Source: Salinispira pacifica
GTDB lineage: Bacteria; Spirochaetota; Spirochaetia; DSM-27196; Salinispiraceae
Direction of reading: 5' to 3'
Length of the DNA: 64,000 nt
Assembly: GCF_000507245.1 (NCBI RefSeq)
Contig: NC_023035.1
Span: 819,001 to 883,000 of the forward strand
The notes beneath the pieces were generated by a model, which saw only the letters and a list, made by a program, of their open reading frames with translations, was not told the origin of the DNA and searched no databases. Positions within the stretch are counted from its first letter, which is position 1, and each line of letters begins with the position of its first letter. The translations under genes and the position numbers were made by a program. Below are positions 55,313 to 63,386 of the stretch, in pieces.

Positions 55313-57000
55313 AAACGAATGTAAATTCTCTGGCCAGTCCGCTGTTCTGGACCGCACGGATCCTGCCTGCGGGGTTTCTGCTGCTTATGCTGGCGTCCCT
55401 GTTTTTCCTCTTTCCCGGAATCAGTTCTATGGAACGGGGGGACGGGTCCCGGGATCAGGGAAATATGCTCATTATTGAAGTGCCCGGCTCAACCGGTCCG
55501 GCTTCTGAGGTGCTGGAAGATTACGGGGTTGAAGGTATTCTCCACCGCGGTAACGCCACCCTGCAGTTTAATAATTTTTCCGGCACCGAAGTGATCCGGT
55601 TGACCGAGCTTCTTCTGCGGAATTCTCCCGAGGATCCCAGAATTCCCCCCTACCTTTCGGATCTGGCTGGAGTTTTCCAGGCCTCCCGGCATGACGGCGG
55701 GCTGTTGTATGTGGTTCATGATGATGAATCTGTGCCTGATCCGGATGCCCTTTCCCGTCATCTTTCCCGGAACGGAATTGCCAATTTCATCCATGTGGAT
55801 AAACGTCTGCCCCCTCTGTTCGGTGTGCTCATCTGGACCATTCTGTTCATCCTGGTTCTGATCTACAACGATGGACGCTTCTGGACGTTAATAGCCGGTG
55901 CGGTTGTGTTACCTCTTTTTTCTGTACGCATACCTATCCATTTTTCCCTTCTGATTATCTACTTCATTGCCCTCAGGGATCTCTTTCACCGCCAGGATCT
56001 GGAATATCAGAGGGCACTCAACAGGAATGAAGCCGGTGAACCACGGCAGCCGGGCCTCCCGGGGCTTCTGAAATATTTTCTCCGTATGCTGTACAGCCAG
56101 CACCCGTATCATCTTTTCTGGATCGCCGGCCTGGGAGTAGCCATACTTCTCTCAGCGCTGTCTTACTCCAGTCTTGAGAGCATCATGCTCATTCCCCTGA
56201 CGGCCGCCGGCTTCTGGGTACTTCTGGGCGTAATGAATCATCACCGGCACATGAGTACCCAGAGGGAACATCCGCTGTTCTTCACCCGGGGGATTACCCC
56301 ATCCTGGGATCAGCCGGGCCGGAAGGAACGGATACTGGTAATCGCGGCGGTCCTCATTGCGGTGAGCGTTCCGGTAGTGTTCCGGGTGAATGCCGCCGGT
56401 TTTCCGGTCACATTTATTTCCGCAGAAGTCACTGGCAGTCTGGAGAACCGGTCAGATACAGATGCCCTCCTCCGGGAGGTGAAAGAGGTGATGGATCTCA
56501 GAGTGGTTAATGAAGACCGCCCCGGGGCATACAGCTCCTTTTCCCCTGCCGGACTTATCCTTGCAAACCGGGCATATCAACAGGCCTTCCCCTATCTCGC
56601 CCTGCGGCAGAGCGATGCACAGCAGGCTGGAAGGTACCGGGACGGCCGTGTTCTTCTCAGCCGATACCGGAGAGTTGAGGACGGCGAACTGGAATCTTAT
56701 GATGAGGTGGTGCTGGAGATCGGCCCCGGCTGGCTGGAAGAGCAGCTGGAAGTGATGGCAGACAATTCCATGCTTCAATTGTATAGTGACGGAGAAAGAT
56801 GGTATGATGTGCGCCCGGAAAGTTCCGTCCCGGTATTTTCCCGGGGCTGGAGTCTGATTCCCGAATTAATTCTTCTGCTGCTTGCAGCCTTTCCATGGAT
56901 CAGCAAAGCCCGGTTTACGGTTATCAGCAGAATAATTCACCGCCTGAAAACCGGAAGCGGGAATACATCCCGGGGCGGGAAGAGTTCCCGGAACAGATAG
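55309..57000 (+). CDS. Unrecognised integral membrane protein
   Basis: A 563-residue protein. Hydrophobic segments are at about 18-37, 165-190, 195-235, 265-310 (two), 340-360 and near the C-terminus (LIPELILLLLAAFPWI). A soluble, probably periplasmic, domain (about 50-160) lies after the first segment, and another (about 370-510) near the end. No family is recognised. It overlaps the DUF212 gene and precedes the Rnf-type operon by 60 bases, so it may be a partner. Confidence 0.7.
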   Translation: MKTNVNSLASPLFWTARILPAGFLLLMLASLFFLFPGISSMERGDGSRDQGNMLIIEVPGSTGPASEVLEDYGVEGILHRGNATLQFNNFSGTEVIRLTELLLRNSPEDPRIPPYLSDLAGVFQASRHDGGLLYVVHDDESVPDPDALSRHLSRNGIANFIHVDKRLPPLFGVLIWTILFILVLIYNDGRFWTLIAGAVVLPLFSVRIPIHFSLLIIYFIALRDLFHRQDLEYQRALNRNEAGEPRQPGLPGLLKYFLRMLYSQHPYHLFWIAGLGVAILLSALSYSSLESIMLIPLTAAGFWVLLGVMNHHRHMSTQREHPLFFTRGITPSWDQPGRKERILVIAAVLIAVSVPVVFRVNAAGFPVTFISAEVTGSLENRSDTDALLREVKEVMDLRVVNEDRPGAYSSFSPAGLILANRAYQQAFPYLALRQSDAQQAGRYRDGRVLLSRYRRVEDGELESYDEVVLEIGPGWLEEQLEVMADNSMLQLYSDGERWYDVRPESSVPVFSRGWSLIPELILLLLAAFPWISKARFTVISRIIHRLKTGSGNTSRGGKSSRNR

Positions 57001-57060
57001 AACTTTTTCCGGCTCACTGAAAACCGGGGGATACGGGCCCCAATTTCCGTCCAGAAAGAG

Positions 57061-58434
57061 GTGATCGTGATAGCTCATGATAAGGGTATTAAACCCTATT
57101 CAATAATAGCGCCGGACTTTTCCCGTCCGGTGTGGTCTGCATCCCTGCCGTATCATGCAATAGTCCCTTTGCTTCAGCATCAGGGTGTGGAAGCCCTTCC
57201 CCTGGTGAAAAAAGGCGACCATGTAAGAGAAGGTTTACTCATCGGCCGCTGTGAAGAAGGGAAGGGGGCGGCAGTTCATGCACCCATCCCCGGCGTGGTG
57301 GAGGATGTGGTGGACATGAATCTTCCCAGCGGGGAAGCCTGCCGTGGTGTTCTCATCAGGCTGGAAGGACAATTTGATTATCTGGGAAAACCCCGGGAAC
57401 CCCATGCCTGGCAGGACCTCAGTCCCCTTGCTCTTATCGATCTCATTTCCGAGAAGGGACTGGTGCACATGGACGGGTTCACCGAGCCTCTTGGTGATAT
57501 GCTCCGGGATATGCGGAAACACAAGGCAGGTTCCATCGTTGTGAACGCAGCCAGCGGATATCCGTTTTTATCCAATGAAATCAGGCTGTTGAAAGAGCAT
57601 CCGGCAGAAATTGTGGAAGCTCTGAAAATTCTGTCCAGGATTCTCAGCACCGAGGATGTGTGGCTGGTGCACCCGGCTTCGCACCGCCGCTATATCTCGG
57701 AGTTCGGGAAAACCGCCCGCTCCCAGGGTGTGAAACTCCGGCGTAAGCCGCGTTCAGACAAGTATCCCGCCGGAGATCCCTATGAACTGATTCACCTGGT
57801 CTCAAAGAAAGAACTCATGCCCCAGGCTGATTTTTCCAGTTCTCCGGTGGCTGTGCTTGCGGTTTCCACCCTGTTTGCCGTATATGAGGCGGTGGTGCTG
57901 CGAAAAGCCCTTGTGGACCGGCTTATCACATTGGGAGGCGGAGCCCTGGGGGAAACCCGCACCGTGAGGGTGCGTATCGGCACCCCGATTTCTGCGGTAT
58001 TTGAAGAGGTGGGCGGTCTTCAGCAGGAAGCGGCCAAGCTCCTGGTAGGAAATCCTCTGCAGGGATACGAAATAGTTGAAGCAAACAGTCCTGTTACCAA
58101 ACAGGTGACGGCGGTGCTTGCTCTCACCCGGGAGGAACTGGGAGTTGAGCAGGAGAGGCCCTGCATCCAATGCGGGGCCTGTGTTGATCATTGTCCGGCA
58201 AACCTGGAGCCGGTGATACTCCATAAGCTTCTCCGTCAGGACAGGCTGGATGAAGCTCTGGAGGCGGGGCTGAACGCATGCCGGGTATGCGGTATTTGTT
58301 CCCATGTGTGTCCGTCCCACATTCCCCTCACACAGATAATCAGGGACGGGATGGTGAAAAGCGGCGAAACATCCGCCATTGATGAGTCATCAGAATCAGA
58401 ACGAAAGGGAGGCGGCCGTGAGTTCACGAATTAA
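57061..58434 (+). CDS. rnfC: RnfC-like subunit with degenerate flavin/NADH-binding motifs
   Basis: A 457-residue protein with the RnfC layout: N-terminal barrel-sandwich (LVKKGDHVREGLLIGRCEEG), central domain, SLBB-like strand RVRIGTPISAVFEEVGG, and two [4Fe-4S] motifs CIQCGACVDHCP (about 368) and CRVCGICSHVCP (about 407). The FMN/NADH motifs are changed: GLGGAGFPT becomes HMDGFTEPL, NAAECEP becomes NAASGYP, and GIEDNKP becomes HPASHRR. The start is GTG 57061 or 57067, with GAGGTGAT just upstream. This opens a five-gene overlapping operon. Confidence 0.85.
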   Translation: MIVIAHDKGIKPYSIIAPDFSRPVWSASLPYHAIVPLLQHQGVEALPLVKKGDHVREGLLIGRCEEGKGAAVHAPIPGVVEDVVDMNLPSGEACRGVLIRLEGQFDYLGKPREPHAWQDLSPLALIDLISEKGLVHMDGFTEPLGDMLRDMRKHKAGSIVVNAASGYPFLSNEIRLLKEHPAEIVEALKILSRILSTEDVWLVHPASHRRYISEFGKTARSQGVKLRRKPRSDKYPAGDPYELIHLVSKKELMPQADFSSSPVAVLAVSTLFAVYEAVVLRKALVDRLITLGGGALGETRTVRVRIGTPISAVFEEVGGLQQEAAKLLVGNPLQGYEIVEANSPVTKQVTAVLALTREELGVEQERPCIQCGACVDHCPANLEPVILHKLLRQDRLDEALEAGLNACRVCGICSHVCPSHIPLTQIIRDGMVKSGETSAIDESSESERKGGGREFTN

Positions 58435-59566
58435 TATGCCGAGAAATCTTGCAGCTGCTGCCCTGCCCCATTATTCAGGGGCCATATCCGCCGCCCGGGG
58501 GATGTGGATGATGTCTGCTCTTCTGCTGCCGCTGCTGATTTGGGGCGTTCTCATTTTCGGCCTCTACAGTCTGGCGGTGGTTATATTGGCGGTATTCAGT
58601 ACGCTGGCCGGCGAGCTTCTGGGGATGATCTTCACCCGCAGGTCGAGTTTTACTATTCAGCTGTTTATTGATGAGTTGAGCAACGGAAGTGCAGTGCTTG
58701 CCGGTCTGCTGCTGGGACTGATTCTTCCGGTGACGGTGAGCCCCTTCATTCCCCTGATTGCCGGGATCTTCGGCATGGTTGTGGTGAAGTGGAGTTTTGG
58801 AGGTCTGGGTGCCAATTGGCTGAATCCGGCTCTGGCGGGCACCCTGTTTGCGGGGCTGAGCTGGCCCGGGGGAATGCACGCCCGGGAGTGGGGCGCTGCG
58901 CTTATCTCCGGATTGAACTGGAATCCACCGAGCGGCAGTCTTACTGACATGGCAAGGCTGAAAATGAGCCTTATACAAGACGGGTCTCCCCGGATTTTCC
59001 GGCCCATGGAGATGATCGGCAGGGAATTTACCAATGCGGACAGTTTTATCTCCCGTTTTCTCAACGAGCAGATTCTCCTTTCCGGGGGCACCAGACTGCC
59101 CGGAGGATATATTGACTACATTCTGGGATTCAAGCTGGAAGGTATCGGACAGACTTCAATTCTCCTCATTCTCCTGGTTTCGGTGTTTCTCTTCGCCCGG
59201 GGAATTATTTCCTGGCAGATTCCCACAGGAGGAGTCCTGGCCCTCAGTGTCCTGACTGCGCTGTTCTCCGGGGTGAATTGGGGAGGGGGCTTTTTCTCCG
59301 GGGATGTTCTGTTTGCACTGAGCAGCGGAGGGTTTCTTTTTATTCTGTTTTTCATGGCCACAGATCCGGTAACCACTCCCTACACTTCAGGCGGTAAACT
59401 GATCTTCGGTGTGGGAGTGGGGGTCCTGGTTTTTCTGTTCCGTGAATTTTCCCTGCTTCCCGACGGATCTGTGCTTGCAGTTCTTATCATGAACATGCTC
59501 AATCCGGTGATTATTATCCTCACACGACCCAAACCCTTCGGTTTTGAGAGGAGGGCGGTGAAATGA
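58418..59566 (+). CDS. rnfD: RnfD-like subunit
   Basis: About 382 residues from GTG 58418 (GGGAGG site), which overlaps rnfC by 17 bases; ATG 58382 is an alternative. A multi-helix membrane protein with the RnfD signatures WLNPALAGTLFAGL, EGIGQTSILLILL and FFMATDPVTTP. The FMN-attachment motif reads SGGT (residues about 222-225) instead of SGAT, keeping the Thr. It would anchor FMN and contact quinone-side or riboflavin carriers in canonical complexes. Confidence 0.87.
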   Translation: MSSRINMPRNLAAAALPHYSGAISAARGMWMMSALLLPLLIWGVLIFGLYSLAVVILAVFSTLAGELLGMIFTRRSSFTIQLFIDELSNGSAVLAGLLLGLILPVTVSPFIPLIAGIFGMVVVKWSFGGLGANWLNPALAGTLFAGLSWPGGMHAREWGAALISGLNWNPPSGSLTDMARLKMSLIQDGSPRIFRPMEMIGREFTNADSFISRFLNEQILLSGGTRLPGGYIDYILGFKLEGIGQTSILLILLVSVFLFARGIISWQIPTGGVLALSVLTALFSGVNWGGGFFSGDVLFALSSGGFLFILFFMATDPVTTPYTSGGKLIFGVGVGVLVFLFREFSLLPDGSVLAVLIMNMLNPVIIILTRPKPFGFERRAVK

Positions 59567-60036
59567 CCAGAAAAAACGGTTACGCAATTCTGCAATTTTC
59601 CCTGTTGATCCTTTTTTCCGTTCTGCTCATCCTGCTCATTCTGCTTTTGAGCAGCGGAGTGAAGGATGATACTCTTCTCAGGTATGAACGGCAGGCTCTG
59701 GAAACCCTGGATATCGGCGGACGAATCGTGGAAGTCCGCGAACTGCCCCAGGGTCCGGCCAGAAGAATATATATCAGTTCCGAAGGAGATCAGGTGCTTC
59801 TCATGGAAGAGGATACCGGGCTTTCCCGCCTGCGGATTCTGGTACATCTGGATGCAGGGGGTTCCTACGCCGCCCACCGCCTGGTGCACATCCACAACCC
59901 TCTGGAAGGCTGGTACATGGGAAACGGTCATATGTGGAACCACGGAGATGATCCCTTCAGCCCCCGGCCCAGAGATCCCCAATGGGCGCAGAGGCTGCGT
60001 GACATTATCCGTGAAGCGGGAGAGTATGCCTTATGA
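59563..60036 (+). CDS. Short RnfG-position protein lacking the FMN motif
   Basis: A 157-residue protein with one N-terminal membrane helix (about 10-32) and a small periplasmic region. Its position between D and E, ATGA overlaps on both sides and N-terminal pattern suggest RnfG, which is normally near 200 residues. The SGATxTS motif that attaches FMN in RnfG is absent, and the C-terminal third of the usual domain is missing. Homology to RnfG is weak and rests mainly on position. Confidence 0.6.
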   Translation: MTRKNGYAILQFSLLILFSVLLILLILLLSSGVKDDTLLRYERQALETLDIGGRIVEVRELPQGPARRIYISSEGDQVLLMEEDTGLSRLRILVHLDAGGSYAAHRLVHIHNPLEGWYMGNGHMWNHGDDPFSPRPRDPQWAQRLRDIIREAGEYAL

Positions 60037-60647
60037 AGCGGTTTTTCAATAATATGTATCAAACGAATACCCTGCTGTTCACCGTTGCAGGCATAGGTCC
60101 GGTGCTGCTTCTTTCCACCAGACTCATCTATTCCCTGAGCATCAGCGCAGTTCTTCTCATCTATACATCGTTGCTCATCCTGATGAATCTCATTATTCAG
60201 AATCTTTTTGACGAGCGCTTATGGTATTCAGCACGAATACTCTCGGCTGCGGTGTGGATCAGCATTATAGATATTCTTGTGGGAAGTTTTTTCCCCCTGC
60301 TGCGCAGTGACCTGGGAATTCTCCTTCCCATGATCCTGGTCCTGAATCAGAGTCTGCTCTTTCTTCTTCCCGGTGAGCTGAAGCTTCCCGGGGGAGTGAG
60401 CATTCCCGGGGACCGCAGAGATCCTCCGGCGCTTTTTGCAGGGCTGTTCGGCTACATTCTTTTACTGAATTTCATTGCGCTCCTCCGGGAACTTATCAGT
60501 TTCGGCTCGGTGAACCTCCGGCTTCGCCCCTGGGATCCCCAGCTGCTGCAGACACCCGGCCCCTTTATGCTCTTTTCCACAGTGTTCGGTGCACTCATTC
60601 TTCTGGCCTATATCAGATCGGCCATCGAATCCGGGAGGGAAAAATGA
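60033..60647 (+). CDS. rnfE: RnfE-like membrane subunit without cysteines
   Basis: A 204-residue protein with six hydrophobic segments, colinear with RnfE/RsxE: NNSALVQLLGLCPLLAVTS becomes QTNTLLFTVAGIGPVLLLST; FIPLIVTNC becomes LLPMILVLN; LGSLREIIGNG matches IALLRELISFG; and SPFLLAMLPPGAF matches GPFMLFSTVFGAL. The two Cys that help hold the intramembrane [2Fe-2S] in canonical complexes are missing, and the sequence contains no Cys at all. The frame and length are intact. Confidence 0.83.
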   Translation: MKRFFNNMYQTNTLLFTVAGIGPVLLLSTRLIYSLSISAVLLIYTSLLILMNLIIQNLFDERLWYSARILSAAVWISIIDILVGSFFPLLRSDLGILLPMILVLNQSLLFLLPGELKLPGGVSIPGDRRDPPALFAGLFGYILLLNFIALLRELISFGSVNLRLRPWDPQLLQTPGPFMLFSTVFGALILLAYIRSAIESGREK

Positions 60648-61252
60648 ATACCGCATCCCTTGTGTTTATATTCACGGTGAGTCTCAATATTTTTATTCTG
60701 TACCTGGGGGGCATGGCGGAAACTCTTGCCAGTCCCGTAGGCGGACGGAGCATGATTCGGGACAGCCTCAAGCGGCACTGGCTCTATAAGGGCGGCTATC
60801 TGCTGCTGTGGGGAGTTCTGGCCATCCTGATCCAGCGGCTGACCATGATTCTGCCCCGGGGGGAAGCACTTTTTATCAGTTTTTTCACCTTGGCGTATCT
60901 CATTCTCCGGTCGCTTTTTATTTTTATTCTCGCCAGAATCCGGGGGGCTGAGCACCGTGAAGATATCGTAAAGGCGGTTGACAGACTCTTCCGTGATCCT
61001 GTACTTCTCATACCCGTGCTGATCATCGGCTACTCCAGGATTACTGTGTATCAGAGTCTGATAGTGGTTGTTTCCGCATGGGCCGGTCTGGGAATCGCGT
61101 TGCTGGTGTTTGTCTCTATCCGGGTCAAAGTGGATCTTGAGGCGGGAAGACCCCGCCTGAAAGGCAGCAACATGATGATTCTTTCGGCGGCATTGATGGC
61201 CATGTTACTGATTGCCCTGGATCAGGCGTTTTTTATCCGCTTCATGCCATAA
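60644..61252 (+). CDS. rnfA: RnfA-like membrane subunit without cysteines
   Basis: A 202-residue protein, last in the operon. The start LVFIFTVSLNIFILYLGGM is colinear with RsxA [20 protein letters not shown], and the end IRVKVDLEAGRPRLKGSNMMILSAALMAML with [27 protein letters not shown]. The Cys in the GLCPF and TNCAV motifs of RsxA are absent, and no Cys occurs anywhere in the protein. The frame is intact and overlaps the previous gene by four bases. No rnfB follows; the next gene is a GH57 enzyme. Confidence 0.83.
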   Translation: MNTASLVFIFTVSLNIFILYLGGMAETLASPVGGRSMIRDSLKRHWLYKGGYLLLWGVLAILIQRLTMILPRGEALFISFFTLAYLILRSLFIFILARIRGAEHREDIVKAVDRLFRDPVLLIPVLIIGYSRITVYQSLIVVVSAWAGLGIALLVFVSIRVKVDLEAGRPRLKGSNMMILSAALMAMLLIALDQAFFIRFMP

Positions 61253-61267
61253 TTTTCAGTTCAGATG

Positions 61268-61296
61268 TTGAGAGAACCTCTGAGTGCGAGTACAAT
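61268..61296 (+). promoter_or_regulatory. Promoter for the GH57 gene
   Basis: TTGAGA (61268-61273), a 17-base spacer, then TACAAT (61291-61296). The leader is about 35 bases. Confidence 0.65.
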
Positions 61297-61336
61297 TTAG
61301 AGTTATAGGATAACCGTTCATCGGTACACGTTTATC

Positions 61337-63382
61337 ATGAATCAAACCCAGGTCATTTTCGGAAGCGCACATTCTCCTCCCCTCGGTCTCCTTACGGATG
61401 AAATGGAAACCCTGTATCAGAGCTATTACCGCCCCCTTCTGAAAGTTCTCTATGCACACCCCCGTGTGCGCATGGTGCTGTATTTTTCCGGAAGCCTTCT
61501 GGAATGGATAGAAGAGAATCACAGCGAATTCATTGATGTGATCGGAGAAATGGTGAAGCGCCGTCAGCTGGAGTTGATCGGCGGCGGATACTATGCGCCG
61601 GTTTTCAGTCTCATCCCCAAACAGGACCGTATCGGTCAAATAGAGTTGCTCACAACATATCTTCGCCGGAATTTCGGACGACGGCCCCGGGGCTGCTGGG
61701 TTACCGAACAGATCTGGGAGCCGGTAATGCCTTCCAGCTTTAAATCCGCAGGCATGGATTTCGTGTTTCTGGATGAATACCATTTCTGGAAAGCCGGTTT
61801 TGAGGAACGGGATTTCAATACTCCCTGCATTACTGAAGATCAGGGCAAAACCATGGTGGTATTTCCCATCTCCCACGATGTCCGGCAGAATTTCTGGAGC
61901 ATGAGCCCCGACCGGATTCAGAAGAAGATCGAATCGGTGCAGGCAGACCGGGAGGATCAGGTTCTCACCATGATTCACGGAATACACCAGGATGCCGAGG
62001 ACGGTACCCTGGATCCGCGGATCATTGAGGAGCATATGGAGAAAATACTGGGTCGGCTGGATTCCCTGATCCAGGAAAAAAAGGTTGAAACCCTGCTTCC
62101 CGCCAAATATCTCCGGAAAAACCGCAGAAGATCCCGGGGCTATTTTCCTGCTACCTCATTTGATGAAATGCTGGCATACGGCTCCATCAGCGCATTGGAG
62201 CGCTATCTCCGGCGAAAAGGCACCATAACCTCCGGCGTGGGGCGCACCGGCTATTATTACGGAAGCATTTTCCGTCAGAATTTGGGCCGCTACTCGGAAG
62301 TGAACCTCATGTACGCCAAAATGCAGTTTGTACAAAGCCTGACAGCTCAGATCCGGGGAGACAAATACCGCAAGCAGGCAGCACGTGAAGAGCTCTGGCA
62401 TGGGCAGACCCATATGCCGTTATGGCACGGTGAACGGGGAGGCGTCTATTTCAATAACTACCGGAAAGAGATATATTCCTCTCTGATCCGCTCTGAGCTG
62501 ATGACCAGGGAAAAAGGCATATTTGCCCCATCGGTGACCAATTACGATTTTGATATGGACGGTATTGATGAATATCTGTACCAGGGCAATTACATCAACG
62601 CATACGTTCACACACAGGGCGGAATTCTGTTTGAGCTGGATTATCTTGCTTCCCCCTGGAATTATCTGGATAACATGGGGCGGTATCCTGAGGTGTACCA
62701 TGGCCCGGTTCAGGAAGCCCGGGGCTATGACAACTATCCCCGCCGCAGCTTCGTGGATCATTTTCTCAGCGAGGATACGGGAATTCATGAATTCGAACAG
62801 ATGAGTTTCGAGGATTCCGGCAGCTTCATTGCCGATCCCTATGAAGTTGTGGGAAACGGAAGTGCGCTGAAAAAAAAGACCGAACTATCTCTGAGCTGCC
62901 AGGGAATGGTCAATGTTGAGCACGAATCCATTCCCATGCAAATTGAAAAGACCTATTACTTCGATAAAAAATCCATCGTGGTGAAATACCGGATAGAAAA
63001 CATTTCGGACCGGAAGGCGCTTCAGTATTTCGCTCCGGAAATGAATTTGAGTTTCATATCCAATGACGTGCAGTATCTGCGGCTCTATTCCAAGGTGAAT
63101 AAAAGCAAAAAAGTTGAAATCGGGCCTTCCCTGCTGGACATTGAGTCTTCCACGGGGTTCATTTTCGAGGATCTGTTCAACAAGGTGAAGATTGAGGTGG
63201 ATTTTTCCGGGGAAGTCCCGTGCTGGAGCATCCCCCAGATCACCGAGCACCTGGACAGGGAACGGTGGCGGGAAATTTATCAGGCGTCCACAATTATTCC
63301 CCGCTGGAAGCTTGATCTTGAGCCCGGAGAGTCCATGGAATGTGATATCAGTCTTGCCTTTTCACCCCTGCCGAAGCGCTGA
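61337..63382 (+). CDS. Glycoside hydrolase family 57 alpha-glucan enzyme (4-alpha-glucanotransferase/amylase-like)
   Basis: A 681-residue protein with the N-terminal GH57 barrel: FGSAHSPPLG (region I), GGGYYAPVFSLIPKQDRIGQI, and WVTEQIWEP with the likely nucleophile Glu (about 130). DUF1925/1926-type C-terminal beta domains run from about 300 (FDYDMDGIDEYLYQG, YFDKKSIVVKYRIENIS). The family disproportionates or hydrolyses alpha-1,4-glucans in the cytoplasm. The region that carries the acid/base Asp in other members (DDGEKFG) reads HGIHQDAEDG here, so the catalytic acid is not obvious. Confidence 0.88.
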   Translation: MNQTQVIFGSAHSPPLGLLTDEMETLYQSYYRPLLKVLYAHPRVRMVLYFSGSLLEWIEENHSEFIDVIGEMVKRRQLELIGGGYYAPVFSLIPKQDRIGQIELLTTYLRRNFGRRPRGCWVTEQIWEPVMPSSFKSAGMDFVFLDEYHFWKAGFEERDFNTPCITEDQGKTMVVFPISHDVRQNFWSMSPDRIQKKIESVQADREDQVLTMIHGIHQDAEDGTLDPRIIEEHMEKILGRLDSLIQEKKVETLLPAKYLRKNRRRSRGYFPATSFDEMLAYGSISALERYLRRKGTITSGVGRTGYYYGSIFRQNLGRYSEVNLMYAKMQFVQSLTAQIRGDKYRKQAAREELWHGQTHMPLWHGERGGVYFNNYRKEIYSSLIRSELMTREKGIFAPSVTNYDFDMDGIDEYLYQGNYINAYVHTQGGILFELDYLASPWNYLDNMGRYPEVYHGPVQEARGYDNYPRRSFVDHFLSEDTGIHEFEQMSFEDSGSFIADPYEVVGNGSALKKKTELSLSCQGMVNVEHESIPMQIEKTYYFDKKSIVVKYRIENISDRKALQYFAPEMNLSFISNDVQYLRLYSKVNKSKKVEIGPSLLDIESSTGFIFEDLFNKVKIEVDFSGEVPCWSIPQITEHLDRERWREIYQASTIIPRWKLDLEPGESMECDISLAFSPLPKR

Positions 63383-63386
63383 GGGA

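Noticed and set aside
57061-61252. Standard Rnf/Rsx/Nqr complex
   Set aside because: The canonical FMN, NADH and intramembrane Fe-S residues are missing, and there is no rnfB in the window, so a routine annotation would mislead.
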